64,000 bases of DNA from Arthrobacter woluwensis. GTDB taxonomy: Bacteria > Actinomycetota > Actinomycetes > Actinomycetales > Micrococcaceae. The stretch spans positions 2,294,001 to 2,358,000 of the forward strand of contig NZ_JAUSXR010000001.1 of NCBI RefSeq assembly GCF_030816155.1. Reading direction: 5' to 3'. Position numbers and translations under genes: made by a program. Of the stretch, positions 27,225 through 36,797 are shown in pieces. How positions within the stretch are numbered: position 1 is the first letter of the stretch; each line of letters starts with the position of its first letter. The notes under the pieces are model-generated. The model did no database searches and was not told the DNA's origin. It saw only the letters and a program-made list of their open reading frames with translations.

Positions 27225-30200
27225 TCAGCCGAGCGCGTCGCTGACGATCCTCTCCAGTTCCTCCGCGTCCGCAAGGTCATGCGGCCTGATCTCCTGGCCG
27301 TCGGCCACGTAGTAGAAGGCAGCCCTGACCGAGTCCAGGGGAACTCCGCGCAGCCGTGACCACGCCAGCCGGTAGACCGCCAGCTGGACCGACTTCCGCG
27401 CCAGATCCTGGGCGTCCCGCGGTGCCCTGCCGGTTTTCCAGTCGACGAGGTCCCACCCGCCGTCGGCGTCGCGGAACACGGCGTCGATCCGGCCCCGGAC
27501 CACGAGGGGTCCCACCGATGTCTCGACCGGCGCTTCCAGGTACGCCGGAGTGCGGTGGGCCCAGTCCGAGGCCTTGAAGCGGGCCACCAGCTCATCAAGT
27601 CCGAGCGCGGCGTCGAAGGCGGCGTCCTCGCTCAAAGGCTCGTCGAGGTCCAGCATGCCGGCCTGTCCGAAGAACTCCTCCACCCAGCCGTGGAACACCG
27701 TGCCCTTCCGGGCCGCCTGGCCCGGCTCCCGGGGAACCGGACGCCGGAGTCGACGCGCCACCGCTTCGGCATCCGTGCCCAGTTCCACCAAGGTCGACGC
27801 CGAGATGTGCGCAGGCAGCCGGACCTCGTGTCGCCGGGGCTGCCGCTGCTGGGCTGCCAGCAGGAGCTCGGCATCCTCAAGCCAGGCTTCGCCCTGTGGT
27901 GTTCGGACCGGATGCTGTCCGTCGGGTTCAGCCGCAGTGAGCCCGGGTCGCCCCGGACGGACTTCCTCGCCCGGTTTCAGTGCGGCGAGCACGGCGTGAG
28001 CGGACGCCTCCAGAGCGGCTCGACGGCCCGCGACCATGCTTCTGCGCTGCCCCGTCTCGCCGTCGAGGGGACCCTCGAGCGGGTCGTACGGCCAGGGCGA
28101 GCGACGGGTCTGCGCCGTCAGCGGATTGGCGTCCGGGATGTCCTCTTCCCCGACGCTGAGCCCGTGGAGCTGCACTTCGGGGAAGTCCTCGTCCTCAGCC
28201 AGCGGGAGCAGTTCGGCCAGGAAGTCCGACATCGGGCGCAGCGCACCGGCCGTGGCGTACGCGTGGCTCGACACCCAGAGCAGGTCCTTGGCCCGGGTGT
28301 ACGCCACATAGGCGAGCCTCCGTTCCTCACGGACGGCGTGCACCTTCGCCTCCTCGGCGAACAGCTTGGCGCTCCGGGTCCATTCGGCCTGCCCCGCCTC
28401 CGTGGTGTCCCACAAGGGAAGGCTGGCATGATCGCCGCGCAGAGGCCACGGCAAGGTGTCGATCTCGACGTCCCAGTGCGCGGCCCGCTCCGAGGGGAAA
28501 TCCTTCGTATTGAGACCGGGCACGAAGACCGCGTCCCATTCCAGGCCCTTGGACGCGTGCACGGTCAGGATCTGCACCGCTTCCGGATCGGGTTCAGGAG
28601 GAGCAGCCGCAAGGCCGTTCTCCTCGCGTGCCGCGGCCTCGAGCCACGACAGGAACGCCAGGAGGTCCACCCGCTCGTTGCTGCGATTGAACTGCAGCAC
28701 CTGATCCGTGAAGGCTTCGAGATTCCGGCGTGCGGAATGGAGGCTCCGCCCGGCCCGCGCCTCCACCTCGATGTCCAGGAGCATGGCCCGTTCCACCTCG
28801 GCGATCAGGTCCACGAGTTCATGGCCCAGGTGTCCCCGGAGCCGCCGGAGTTCCTCGGACAGTCGTTCCAGACGCTGCTGGCCGAGCGGGCTCAGGGACC
28901 GCCCGGCGGGAGACACCCAGCCCGGTTTCGGCAGGAAGTCGAGGCCTTCGATCAGACTCGAATCGTCCACCGGGTCCGGGGTCAGAGCACTGTCCTCGTC
29001 CGGTTCCTCCGCGTCCTCCCGGATCCGGGAGGACCGACGCCGCGCCAGCTGGGAGGACCACTCCTGCAACGCCATGAGGTCAGCGGGCCCGATCCGCCAG
29101 CGCGCCCCCGCCATCAGGCGCATGAGCTTGTCCGACCGTCCCGGATCAGCCAGAACGTGGAGGGTGGCCGTGAGGTCCATGATCTCCGGCGTCTCCAGCA
29201 GGCCTCCCAGGCCGATCACTTCATATGGGATGCCACGCAATTCGAAGGCTTCCTGGACCGGGAGCATCTGTGAACGCTTCCGGCACAGCACCGCCATCGT
29301 GCGGGCGGGCCGTCCGGGGGCGCGCAGAGACAGCACATCGTCGGCGAGCGCCGCGGCCTCGCTGTACTGGTCGGCGAAACGAGCCAGCACGACCGCTCCG
29401 GCAGGGGCCCCTGGACGAGGCCTGAGTTCGGGAACGCTCGCGGCGCCCGAAGCGGAGGAGAGCGGAGCGGCCACCCGGTTCGCGACTTCCAGGATCCGTT
29501 CGCCGTTGCGCCAGGCCGTGGTGAGGTAAGCCGTGCCGGACGGTTCGAAACCGCAGTCGGGCCGCCGTCGGGGGAATGCTTCGGTGAAGCGGAAGAGCTG
29601 GCCCGCGGAGGCGCCGCGGAAGCCGTAGATCGACTGGTTCGGATCGCCGACCGCGGTGACCGCGTGGCCTTCGCCGAACAGCTCCGAGAACAGGACCATC
29701 TGCGCGTGGGACGTGTCCTGGAACTCGTCCAGGATCACGACCCGGCTCCGGTCCCGCTCCAGCTGACGGGCCTGCGGGACGTCCTGGGCGATCGTGGCGG
29801 CGAGAGCCACCAGATCGCCATAGTCCATGAGACCACGCTGCCGCTTGACCTCGGCGTAACGGCCGACCATGCGGGCCAGGGCCACCCGGGTGCGGAACTT
29901 TGTCTGGAGCGACCGTGCCGCGGTCTCCGCGGCACGTCCTGCGACCTTCGGGGGCAGCGCCTCATACTGCGAGAGCAGATCCGCCACCCACTCCTCCACG
30001 CTGAGTCGCTGCGAGGACCCGGCCAGTGCACCCGGCACGGCGGGGCGAAGATGCTCGGCACACTCTCCCGCGAGTTTCAGGACGCCGTTGACCAGGCTCG
30101 ATTTCGCGGCTTCCACGTACTCCATAGGACCGTCATAACTTTCGACCACCTGACTGGCGAGCTGCCAGGCCTGTGCCGGGCCCATCAGGGTGACGTCCCG

Positions 30201-30617
30201 CTCGATCCCGAGGCGAAGGCCGAAGTCCGAGACGAGGGAGTTCGCATAAGAGTGGTACGTGGAGACCCGCGGTTCGTGGAGCTCGTCCACCGCCAGTTCC
30301 ACGGGAGCCATTCCGAGCCGCTGATTGACCTGGGCGAACTGCTGGAGCGCCTTCCGGACCCGATGGGCGAGTTCCCCCGCCGCCTTGCGGGTGAACGTGA
30401 CGCCGAGGACCTCCTCGGGACGGACCAGTCCGTTGGCGACGAGCCATACGACCCGGTCGGTCATGGTGGCGGTCTTGCCCGACCCCGCGCCGGCGATCAC
30501 CAGCAGTGGTTCAAGGGGCGCCGCGATGATGCGGGACTGCTCCTCCGTGGGGGTGTTGCCGCCGAGCAGGACGGCCAGTTCCTCCGGCGAGATGATCGCC
30601 GCTGTGGTTTCCGTCAT
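27225..30617 (-). CDS. adnB: AdnB-type helicase-nuclease subunit (UvrD helicase plus RecB nuclease)
   Basis: Subunit of the actinobacterial AdnAB motor-nuclease that resects double-strand breaks. The protein has about 1130 residues from ATG 30617, which overlaps the adnA stop by 4 bp. Walker A is AGAGSGKTATM near residues 45-55, Walker B is VVILDEFQD, and QSIYGFRGAS, TVHASKGLEWDAVFVPGL and RLAYVAYTRAKDLLWVSSH complete the SF1 motor. The C-terminal ~250 residues form a PD-(D/E)XK nuclease: GRIDAVF, WDLVDWKTG and QLAVYRLAW. The intact motor motifs agree with AdnB being the lead ATPase. Confidence 0.92.
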   Translation of the reverse strand: MTETTAAIISPEELAVLLGGNTPTEEQSRIIAAPLEPLLVIAGAGSGKTATMTDRVVWLVANGLVRPEEVLGVTFTRKAAGELAHRVRKALQQFAQVNQRLGMAPVELAVDELHEPRVSTYHSYANSLVSDFGLRLGIERDVTLMGPAQAWQLASQVVESYDGPMEYVEAAKSSLVNGVLKLAGECAEHLRPAVPGALAGSSQRLSVEEWVADLLSQYEALPPKVAGRAAETAARSLQTKFRTRVALARMVGRYAEVKRQRGLMDYGDLVALAATIAQDVPQARQLERDRSRVVILDEFQDTSHAQMVLFSELFGEGHAVTAVGDPNQSIYGFRGASAGQLFRFTEAFPRRRPDCGFEPSGTAYLTTAWRNGERILEVANRVAAPLSSASGAASVPELRPRPGAPAGAVVLARFADQYSEAAALADDVLSLRAPGRPARTMAVLCRKRSQMLPVQEAFELRGIPYEVIGLGGLLETPEIMDLTATLHVLADPGRSDKLMRLMAGARWRIGPADLMALQEWSSQLARRRSSRIREDAEEPDEDSALTPDPVDDSSLIEGLDFLPKPGWVSPAGRSLSPLGQQRLERLSEELRRLRGHLGHELVDLIAEVERAMLLDIEVEARAGRSLHSARRNLEAFTDQVLQFNRSNERVDLLAFLSWLEAAAREENGLAAAPPEPDPEAVQILTVHASKGLEWDAVFVPGLNTKDFPSERAAHWDVEIDTLPWPLRGDHASLPLWDTTEAGQAEWTRSAKLFAEEAKVHAVREERRLAYVAYTRAKDLLWVSSHAYATAGALRPMSDFLAELLPLAEDEDFPEVQLHGLSVGEEDIPDANPLTAQTRRSPWPYDPLEGPLDGETGQRRSMVAGRRAALEASAHAVLAALKPGEEVRPGRPGLTAAEPDGQHPVRTPQGEAWLEDAELLLAAQQRQPRRHEVRLPAHISASTLVELGTDAEAVARRLRRPVPREPGQAARKGTVFHGWVEEFFGQAGMLDLDEPLSEDAAFDAALGLDELVARFKASDWAHRTPAYLEAPVETSVGPLVVRGRIDAVFRDADGGWDLVDWKTGRAPRDAQDLARKSVQLAVYRLAWSRLRGVPLDSVRAAFYYVADGQEIRPHDLADAEELERIVSDALG

Positions 30618-33600
30618 TCCGTGACCTGCCTTCCCGAGTGGCACAGCGGACAGACTTCAGGGGTCTTGCAGCCGCCGAAAGGCGTCCCCGCCGAATCATG
30701 CCGGGCCTCGAATGCGTGGCCGGCCATGGCGATGGCCGCCTGGTGGACCAGGTCCATCGCCCAGCCGTCCTCCGGGCCGAGCTGCGGCTGCTGCTGCTCG
30801 GTGAATCCTTTGGTGGTGTCACCGAGCTGCACCAGGGCCGCACCACCACTCCGGGTGATCGGCGGGACGGTCCTGGACCCGGCGGAGGGATCCTCCTGAA
30901 CAGCCCCGTTCTCAAATGCCCCCGCATTGATGGCGGCCTGATAGGTGCCGAGCTGGGCGTGCTGGATGATGTCCTCTTTCCGGGGCTTGGACTTCCCGGT
31001 CTTCAGGTCGACGACATAGGCGCCGCCCTGTGCGTCCACCTCCAGCCGGTCGATCTGTCCTCTGATCCTGGTGTGCAGCTTCCTGGTCGTGGTCTCCCCC
31101 TCCGGCACGAACTCCAGCGGCTCCGCGAGGTCCACGGTGAAGTCGATCTCGACCGCCGCGAGGGACCGTCCTGTGCCCGTGGCTCCTGTGCCCTTCAGTG
31201 ATGCGACGTAACTGGCGAGCTTGAAGAGCATCAGGTCCGCACGTCGCCGAAGGGCGTCGTTCTCCCAGCCTTCCGGAAGGCCCAGTTCAGGCCAGCGGCG
31301 GTCCAGCAGTTCCCTGTACTCATCGAGCGTGCCGTCCGGGAGTTCCGCTGCGATGGCGTGAATCAGGGTTCCCAGGCTCCTGGCGAAGTCCGTGTGCGCC
31401 TCTCCGCCTGCGGCCGGGACGAACCATTCGAGCGGCGATTTGCTGGCCTTCTCCACCTTCGACGGCGACACCACCACCGTTCCACCGTCCGGGACCAGAT
31501 CGTCCTCGGTGCTGGCCGGCGCCAGCCCCCACCACTGCGCGGGGTGCGCGCCGGGAACGTTGTGACGGGAGAGCAGAGCCAGCACCTGGGCCGCATCCCG
31601 AGCGACGGCGGCCTCGGCGTCGTGAGGCACAACGTCATGAGGCAGGGGGTCGCGAAGCAGGGTGTCGTGAGGTGGAGCATCGTGGGCCGCGGCGTCGCGG
31701 GACCCGGTGGACGGGTCGGCACTCTCGCGACCGACTGACGAACCCTCGGACCGCGACGGGCCTGTCCCGGAGGCCGGCCCTGCGTGATACTCCTCCGCGG
31801 TGCGTCGCAGCTCCGCGACGAGCGAGCGCAGATCAAGGGAACGGATGGCCTGGGTCCCCACCTCGTCCGAGGCGCCGGGGACGGCCAGCTCCAGGAAGGC
31901 CGAAGAGCGAGATTCCTCATCCTCCACGGCCGTCAGCACCAACCGTTCTGACGCCCTGCTGAGTGCCGCGACGAAGGTCCGGAGCTCGTCGGTGCGGATG
32001 GCGCGCAGCCGCTCCCCGGGCCCCTGCTGCAGTGCGACGACGGGACCGTGTTCCATGGCATCCGCGAGCAGCGTGTTGCCCAGAAGCTCACCCCGCAGCC
32101 TGGTATTGGGCCAGGTTCCCTCCTGCAGGCCCGCGATGAAGACCACGGGCCACTCGCGTCCGGCGGCTCCGGCAGGCGTCAGCACCTCCACGGCCTCCTC
32201 GACAGGAGGCCGCGCCGTGAGGGTGTCCATCGGAAGTTCCTGCGCGGTCAGGTAGTCGTAGAACTGCGCCGCTCCTGACCCGGGAAATTGCGTGGCGAAA
32301 CGCTCGGCGCTTTCGAACAAGGCCATCACGGCGTCCAGATCGCGGTCCGCCCGTGCGCCGGCCGTGCCGGATTCGAGAGCGGTCTCCGCCCAGGGATCAG
32401 CCAGACGGGAGGCCTTCCAGATGGCCCAGAGCACGGTCTCACCGTTGGCCGCCTGCTCTTCCGCAGCTCTCCTGCCGTCCGCGAGCATCCGGGCGATCCG
32501 GAAAGCATGGCGGGCCACGATGCCCAGCGATTCCAACCAGCCCGGATCCCCGAGGGCCTCCACCAGCAGATCGTCGCTGCCCCGCGTCCCACCGGCGATC
32601 AGTTCCTCATGGCGCAGCCCCTGCCGCAACCGCCGGATGTCGAGGCTGGAGGCCCCTCCCACCCGCGAGGACAGCAGTTCCACGGCACGTTCGGGGTCCA
32701 GCGCCACGTGGTCCAGGACCACGCCCAGGACGTCCAGCAACGGTCGGACCGCGAGCTCGTCACGGACGGCCGTCTCTCCGAGCGACACGCGCACAGGGAT
32801 GCCCTGGGCCAGGAGGAATCGCTGGACGCGAGAGACCTCCGCCCCGTTGCGGACGACCACGGCGAGGTCCTCGAGGCTCCTCTTCCCCTTGAGGTGTTCG
32901 GACTTGATCTCCGACGCCAGGAACCTCAGTTCATGACCGCTCCCGCGGAACACGGCTCCGGTGACCGGCGGTTTCCGCCCATCAGTCGCCTCGGTCGGCG
33001 CCGAATCGGGATCCGGCTCGCCCTCACCCGGGCGCGGCGCTGTGGCGTCCAGAGTGCGGGTTTCCAGTGTGCGGGCCCAGGACGCGTCCGCGCCCCGGGG
33101 CACCCGGGCGGCGGCTCTCTGGTACACCTCAGCCAGCGGCCGGGTCAGACGGTGCGAGGTGGTGAGTTCACGGTTCAGGACGCCCTTCCCGTCCGCGCCG
33201 GATGCCTCCGCGCTGAGTTCCTCCGCGACCCGGGCCACCAGGTCAGGCCGGGCTCCACGGAATCCCTGGACTGCGGTGTCCGGGCAGACCGTCGCGATGA
33301 CGTCCTTCCCTTGCGCCAGGTCGAGGAAGAATTCGTACACGGAGCGGTTGGACTCGTGGAGGTCGTCCACCAGGATCAGTTGCAGACGGTCCCGTTCGGC
33401 GGCCAGGAACCCGGGAGATCCTGCGAACACCGATCGTGCGGCCGAGATGATCCCGGCGGGGTCGAAGGCGCCGGCGTTCCGCAGGTCCATGACGTCCCGG
33501 TACTCACGGTAGAAACGGGCGGCGGCCAGCCATTCCGGCCGCCCCACCTCTCCGGCCAGCTCTTCCAGATCCTCCGCGCCGCCGTCGTGCTCGATCAACC

Positions 33601-34198
33601 GGTCGAAGAGTTCCCGGACCTCCTGGCGGAAGCCGCGGGTGGGCAGTGCGGCCTCCAGGTCGCGAGGCCATGTGATTCCAGTGCCGGGGGTCTCCCGCGC
33701 ACCGTCCAGCAATTCCTTGATGACCTGATCCTGTTCGGGCCCGGAGAGCAGCCGGGGCGGCCCGTCCAGGGCGATCGCCCCTTCAGCATGGGCACGGCGG
33801 ATCACGTCGAAGGCGTACGCCGCCCAGCTCCGCGCCGGAGTGGTGCCGAGGCTCCTGCCCAGCCGGGCCGTCAGGGAATCCCGCAGCCGGGTTGCCGCCA
33901 CACGGCTCGGAGCCAGGACGAGGACACGCTCCGGATCCACCTCACCGGCATCCACCCGTCGCACGGCCGCTTCCACCAGCGTGGTCGATTTTCCGGTGCC
34001 GGGCGCTCCCCACAGGATCACCGGTCCGCTCCCCTGGGGGAGACCCACCACGGCCTGCTGGTCCGGGCTCAGCTCCGGCCGGGCGCCCGCCACCCGCAGA
34101 GGTGGCAGCAGCGTGGGCCGTGCGCCGCGGACTGCCGCGGCCTGCCGTCCTGAGATCTGTTCCGTCACGCGAACCATTCCATCACGGTGCTCCGACAT
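30614..34198 (-). CDS. adnA: AdnA-type helicase-nuclease subunit
   Basis: Partner of AdnB, about 1194 residues. The start is unresolved between ATG 34198 (overlapping the upstream ATL gene by 17 bp) and ATG 34177. Walker A is intact (GAPGTGKSTTL), but the Walker B/DExQ box reads LILVDDLHES instead of DEYQD, in line with the weakened AdnA motor known from mycobacteria. The RecB-type nuclease is complete near the C-terminus: GQIDRLE, YVVDLKTGKS and QLGTYQAAI. An insert of HD-rich repeats (HDAPPHDTLLRDPLPHD) lies near residue 870. It is co-transcribed with adnB and the upstream ATL gene. Confidence 0.9.
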   Translation of the reverse strand: MSEHRDGMVRVTEQISGRQAAAVRGARPTLLPPLRVAGARPELSPDQQAVVGLPQGSGPVILWGAPGTGKSTTLVEAAVRRVDAGEVDPERVLVLAPSRVAATRLRDSLTARLGRSLGTTPARSWAAYAFDVIRRAHAEGAIALDGPPRLLSGPEQDQVIKELLDGARETPGTGITWPRDLEAALPTRGFRQEVRELFDRLIEHDGGAEDLEELAGEVGRPEWLAAARFYREYRDVMDLRNAGAFDPAGIISAARSVFAGSPGFLAAERDRLQLILVDDLHESNRSVYEFFLDLAQGKDVIATVCPDTAVQGFRGARPDLVARVAEELSAEASGADGKGVLNRELTTSHRLTRPLAEVYQRAAARVPRGADASWARTLETRTLDATAPRPGEGEPDPDSAPTEATDGRKPPVTGAVFRGSGHELRFLASEIKSEHLKGKRSLEDLAVVVRNGAEVSRVQRFLLAQGIPVRVSLGETAVRDELAVRPLLDVLGVVLDHVALDPERAVELLSSRVGGASSLDIRRLRQGLRHEELIAGGTRGSDDLLVEALGDPGWLESLGIVARHAFRIARMLADGRRAAEEQAANGETVLWAIWKASRLADPWAETALESGTAGARADRDLDAVMALFESAERFATQFPGSGAAQFYDYLTAQELPMDTLTARPPVEEAVEVLTPAGAAGREWPVVFIAGLQEGTWPNTRLRGELLGNTLLADAMEHGPVVALQQGPGERLRAIRTDELRTFVAALSRASERLVLTAVEDEESRSSAFLELAVPGASDEVGTQAIRSLDLRSLVAELRRTAEEYHAGPASGTGPSRSEGSSVGRESADPSTGSRDAAAHDAPPHDTLLRDPLPHDVVPHDAEAAVARDAAQVLALLSRHNVPGAHPAQWWGLAPASTEDDLVPDGGTVVVSPSKVEKASKSPLEWFVPAAGGEAHTDFARSLGTLIHAIAAELPDGTLDEYRELLDRRWPELGLPEGWENDALRRRADLMLFKLASYVASLKGTGATGTGRSLAAVEIDFTVDLAEPLEFVPEGETTTRKLHTRIRGQIDRLEVDAQGGAYVVDLKTGKSKPRKEDIIQHAQLGTYQAAINAGAFENGAVQEDPSAGSRTVPPITRSGGAALVQLGDTTKGFTEQQQPQLGPEDGWAMDLVHQAAIAMAGHAFEARHDSAGTPFGGCKTPEVCPLCHSGRQVTE

Positions 34199-34604
34199 TC
34201 TTTCCGCCGATGCCGGCCCCTTCCGGCCCCGCCGCCCGCAGGGTCTCGGCGAGGGCATCCATCACGAGGAACTCCTCCTCGCGAGGCGCCCACCGCGCCG
34301 CAGGAAAGTCCACTCGCCAGCGGCCCTCCCCGGTCCGCGCGAAGTCCTCCACCTGACCCCGGAGCGGCGTGCCCTCCTCCCGGTACTTCCGGAAGGCGTC
34401 CAGTTCGTGACCGCTCGGCGCCTCCCCGCTGGCGCGCAGCACCCGCCACCAGCAGAGCCCTTCCGAGTGTCTCGCCATGATCGCGCCGATCTGACGAGGA
34501 CCACCCTGTCCGAGCAGATCGGAGATGTCGCTGTACGCCACCGCGGTGCCCGGGGGCACCATGGCCACGATCCGCCGGACCGCATCGATGTATTCCTGCC
34601 GCAT
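34182..34604 (-). CDS. Alkyltransferase-like (ATL) protein, MGMT family
   Basis: DNA-binding protein of 140 residues from ATG 34604 (GAGGAAC just upstream). YIDAVRRIVAMVPPGTAVAYSDISDLLGQGGPRQIGAIMAR is the MGMT helix-turn-helix region. The active-site block reads CWWRVLRASGEAP where alkyltransferases have PCHRV, so Trp takes the place of the acceptor Cys. That is the hallmark of ATL proteins, which flag O6-alkylguanine for nucleotide excision repair rather than reversing it. The open frame extends 140 codons further upstream, but that part is antisense to the exonuclease gene. It precedes adnA. Confidence 0.88.
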   Translation of the reverse strand: MRQEYIDAVRRIVAMVPPGTAVAYSDISDLLGQGGPRQIGAIMARHSEGLCWWRVLRASGEAPSGHELDAFRKYREEGTPLRGQVEDFARTGEGRWRVDFPAARWAPREEEFLVMDALAETLRAAGPEGAGIGGKNVGAP

Positions 34605-34695
34605 GTTCCTCAGCGTAGAGGGCCGCGGCCGAGCTGCTCTGCCGCGAATGCCGCATGTGGATAATTCCGTCGGCCGGTCCAGGTAGCGTTGAGGC

Positions 34696-35427
34696 ATGAG
34701 CAGCACGCAGCGGAATGAGAGCATCTGGAACGCGGGTCCCCGCGCGGCCTTCGACGTGGAGACCACCGGAAAGAACTCCCGCGCCGCCCGGATCGTCACC
34801 GCCTCGCTCATCGTGGTGGACGCGAAGGGCGAGGTCCTGCAGGAACACGAGTGGCTCGCGGATCCCGGCGTCGAGATCCCCGCCGAGGCCGCCGAAGTGC
34901 ACGGCATCACCACCGCCAAGGCGCGCGCCGAGGGCCGTCCGGCCGCCGCCGTCGTGCTGGAGCTGCGGAACACCATCCAGGACCTGTTCGACGCCGGCAC
35001 CCCCGTCATGGCGTTCAACGCCAACTACGACTTCACCGTCCTCGCCGCTGAATGCGCCCGCCATGGAATCCCCCAGGTCACACGCTTCCCCGTGCTGGAC
35101 CCCTTCATCATCAACAAACAGGTGGACCGCTACCGCAAGGGCACCCGGACCCTCGGCGCGCTCTGCGAGGAGTACGGAATCCGCCTGGACAATGCTCACA
35201 CCTCGGCGGCGGACGCCCTGGCCACCGTGCGACTGCTGGACGCGATGGCGAAGAAGTTCCCCAAGATCCTCATGCCGACGGCTTCGCTCCACCAGTTGCA
35301 GATCGAATGGGCCGCCGCCCAGGCCGCCGACTTCCAGCAGTACCTCCGCCGGACCAAGCCGACCGCGGTGATCGAGGGCGAGTGGCCGGTCCTGCCTCCC
35401 GAAGAGCCTGAGCGCGGCGGCTTCTGA
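34696..35427 (+). CDS. DEDDh-family 3'-5' exonuclease (DnaQ-like)
   Basis: Exonuclease of 243 residues related to DNA polymerase III epsilon. ExoI motif AFDVETTG lies at residues 18-25, with HGITTAKARAEGR after it, ExoII AFNANYDFTVL near 105-115 and ExoIII NAHTSAADALATVRLL near 167-182; the H-x4-D spacing gives the DEDDh class. No polymerase or GIY-YIG domain is fused. The family takes part in repair and proofreading-type trimming. It is divergent from the ATL-adnAB operon, which makes a repair role likely. Confidence 0.9.
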   Translation: MSSTQRNESIWNAGPRAAFDVETTGKNSRAARIVTASLIVVDAKGEVLQEHEWLADPGVEIPAEAAEVHGITTAKARAEGRPAAAVVLELRNTIQDLFDAGTPVMAFNANYDFTVLAAECARHGIPQVTRFPVLDPFIINKQVDRYRKGTRTLGALCEEYGIRLDNAHTSAADALATVRLLDAMAKKFPKILMPTASLHQLQIEWAAAQAADFQQYLRRTKPTAVIEGEWPVLPPEEPERGGF

Positions 35428-35756
35428 CACCGGCGTGAGATCAAGGTCACAACGCGACGTGATCCGGTCCGCACCTCAGTGCTTCTGAGATACGGCTCTC
35501 ACGCCACCACATTCCCAGCAATTCTTCAGCTTCACTTGCAGAAAATTCGGCGAAATCAAGTCAACTCCGAATGTTACGCCTTCATGAAGCCGCGAATCCC
35601 CGCGTGCCATACTTAAATTCATTCTTCGGCCCGCGCCAGGTGACTGATCAGAACACCCTTCCTGCGGGCCGTTTCGACGACCGGAACCCCCGGAGTCCGC
35701 GCGGATCATCTCCCCCGGACTGACCGGGTCAGGCCACGAGAGAAAGCACCACACCT
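35428..35756. other. 329-bp non-coding region upstream of the amino-acid ABC transporter
   Basis: No convincing gene in any frame. The stretch 35511-35630 is clearly more AT-rich than its surroundings (CAGAAAATTCGGCGAAATCAA and CATACTTAAATTCATTC) and probably holds the transporter promoter. A TTCATGAA palindrome lies near 35581. I could not place a consensus promoter with confidence. Confidence 0.5.
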
Positions 35757-36704
35757 TTGAAACTGACCGGAAATCTCCTGAAGACCGGCGCCATCGCCGC
35801 AGTCCTCTCCCTGTCTCTTGCCGCGTGCGGCGGGACCTCGGGCCCGGCCAGCGGCGGTGCCTCCACGGACGCCCTCGCCGGCGCTCAGACGCCGGACAAG
35901 TACACGACGGCGGACGTGACCCCGATCGACAAGATCGAGAAGGACAAGCTCGGCCTCCTGACCCCGGGCGTCCTGAAGGTCGGCACCCTGTCCGACGCCC
36001 CGCCGAGCATCTACATCGACAAGTCCGGCAACTTCACCGGCTTCGACAACGAGCTGCTCCGTGCCATGGGCGCCAAGCTCGGACTCAAGGTCGAGTTCGC
36101 CTCCACCAAGTTCCAGAGCCTGCTCGCCCAGGTCAAGAACAAGCAGTTCGACGTCGGCTCCTCGTCCATCTCCACCACGGACGCCCGTCGCAAGACCGTC
36201 GCCTTCACCAACGGTTACGACTTCGGCTTCATGGCCCTCGTCTCCAAGACGGACAGCAAGGTCAAGGCCATCTCCGAGCTCAAGGAAGGCGTCCGCGTCG
36301 GCGTCGTCCAGGGCACCGTGCAGGACGACATGGTCACCAACCAGCTCAAGCTCGATCCGGTCCGTTACCCGGACTACAACACCGCTTACGCGAACGTGAA
36401 GAGCGGCCAGATCGACGCCTGGTTGGCTCCGTCCCAGCAGGCCGAGGGTCAGATCAAGGAAGGCGACGGCACCAAGATCCAGGAGAAGAAGGTCGCCACT
36501 CAGAACTTCTCCGCCTACGCCGTGGCCAAGGACAACCAGCCGCTGACCGACGCGCTGAACTCCGCCCTCGACGCCGTGATCGCCGACGGCACCTGGACCA
36601 AGCTCGTGAAGCAGTGGTTCCCGGAGCGCAAGACCGACGCCGAGCGTCTGCCGGACGGCTGGAAGCCGGGCAGCAAGACCGTCAAGGTCCCCGCCGACAA
36701 GTAA
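35757..36704 (+). CDS. Polar amino-acid ABC transporter substrate-binding lipoprotein
   Basis: Extracytoplasmic solute-binding protein of 315 residues (SBP_bac_3 family). It begins at TTG 35757. The signal peptide ends in the lipobox LAAC near residue 23, so it is lipid-anchored. The ligand-binding domain has LGLLTPGVLKVGTLSDAPPSIYIDKSGNFTGFDNELLRAMGAKLGLKVEF and SISTTDARRKTVAFTNGYDFGFMAL, typical of polar or glutamate/glutamine-type binders. The specific amino acid is not decidable. It is first in the operon, followed by a TTCG hairpin, permease and ATPase. Confidence 0.93.
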   Translation: MKLTGNLLKTGAIAAVLSLSLAACGGTSGPASGGASTDALAGAQTPDKYTTADVTPIDKIEKDKLGLLTPGVLKVGTLSDAPPSIYIDKSGNFTGFDNELLRAMGAKLGLKVEFASTKFQSLLAQVKNKQFDVGSSSISTTDARRKTVAFTNGYDFGFMALVSKTDSKVKAISELKEGVRVGVVQGTVQDDMVTNQLKLDPVRYPDYNTAYANVKSGQIDAWLAPSQQAEGQIKEGDGTKIQEKKVATQNFSAYAVAKDNQPLTDALNSALDAVIADGTWTKLVKQWFPERKTDAERLPDGWKPGSKTVKVPADK

Positions 36705-36741
36705 CGGCTGACCGCAGGTCACGTCGCTGTGAACACCGCCC

Positions 36742-36775
36742 CTCAAGCCTGGGCCCTTCGGGGTCCAGGCTTGAG
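36742..36775 (+). promoter_or_regulatory. Intra-operon TTCG-loop hairpin between binding protein and permease
   Basis: Arms at 36742-36756 and 36761-36775 pair over 15 bp (one G-U) around a TTCG tetraloop. No U-tract follows. Such hairpins protect the upstream message or partly terminate, giving more binding protein than membrane components. Confidence 0.75.
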
Positions 36776-36797
36776 CGGCTGATACCGAAGGAGTCAT

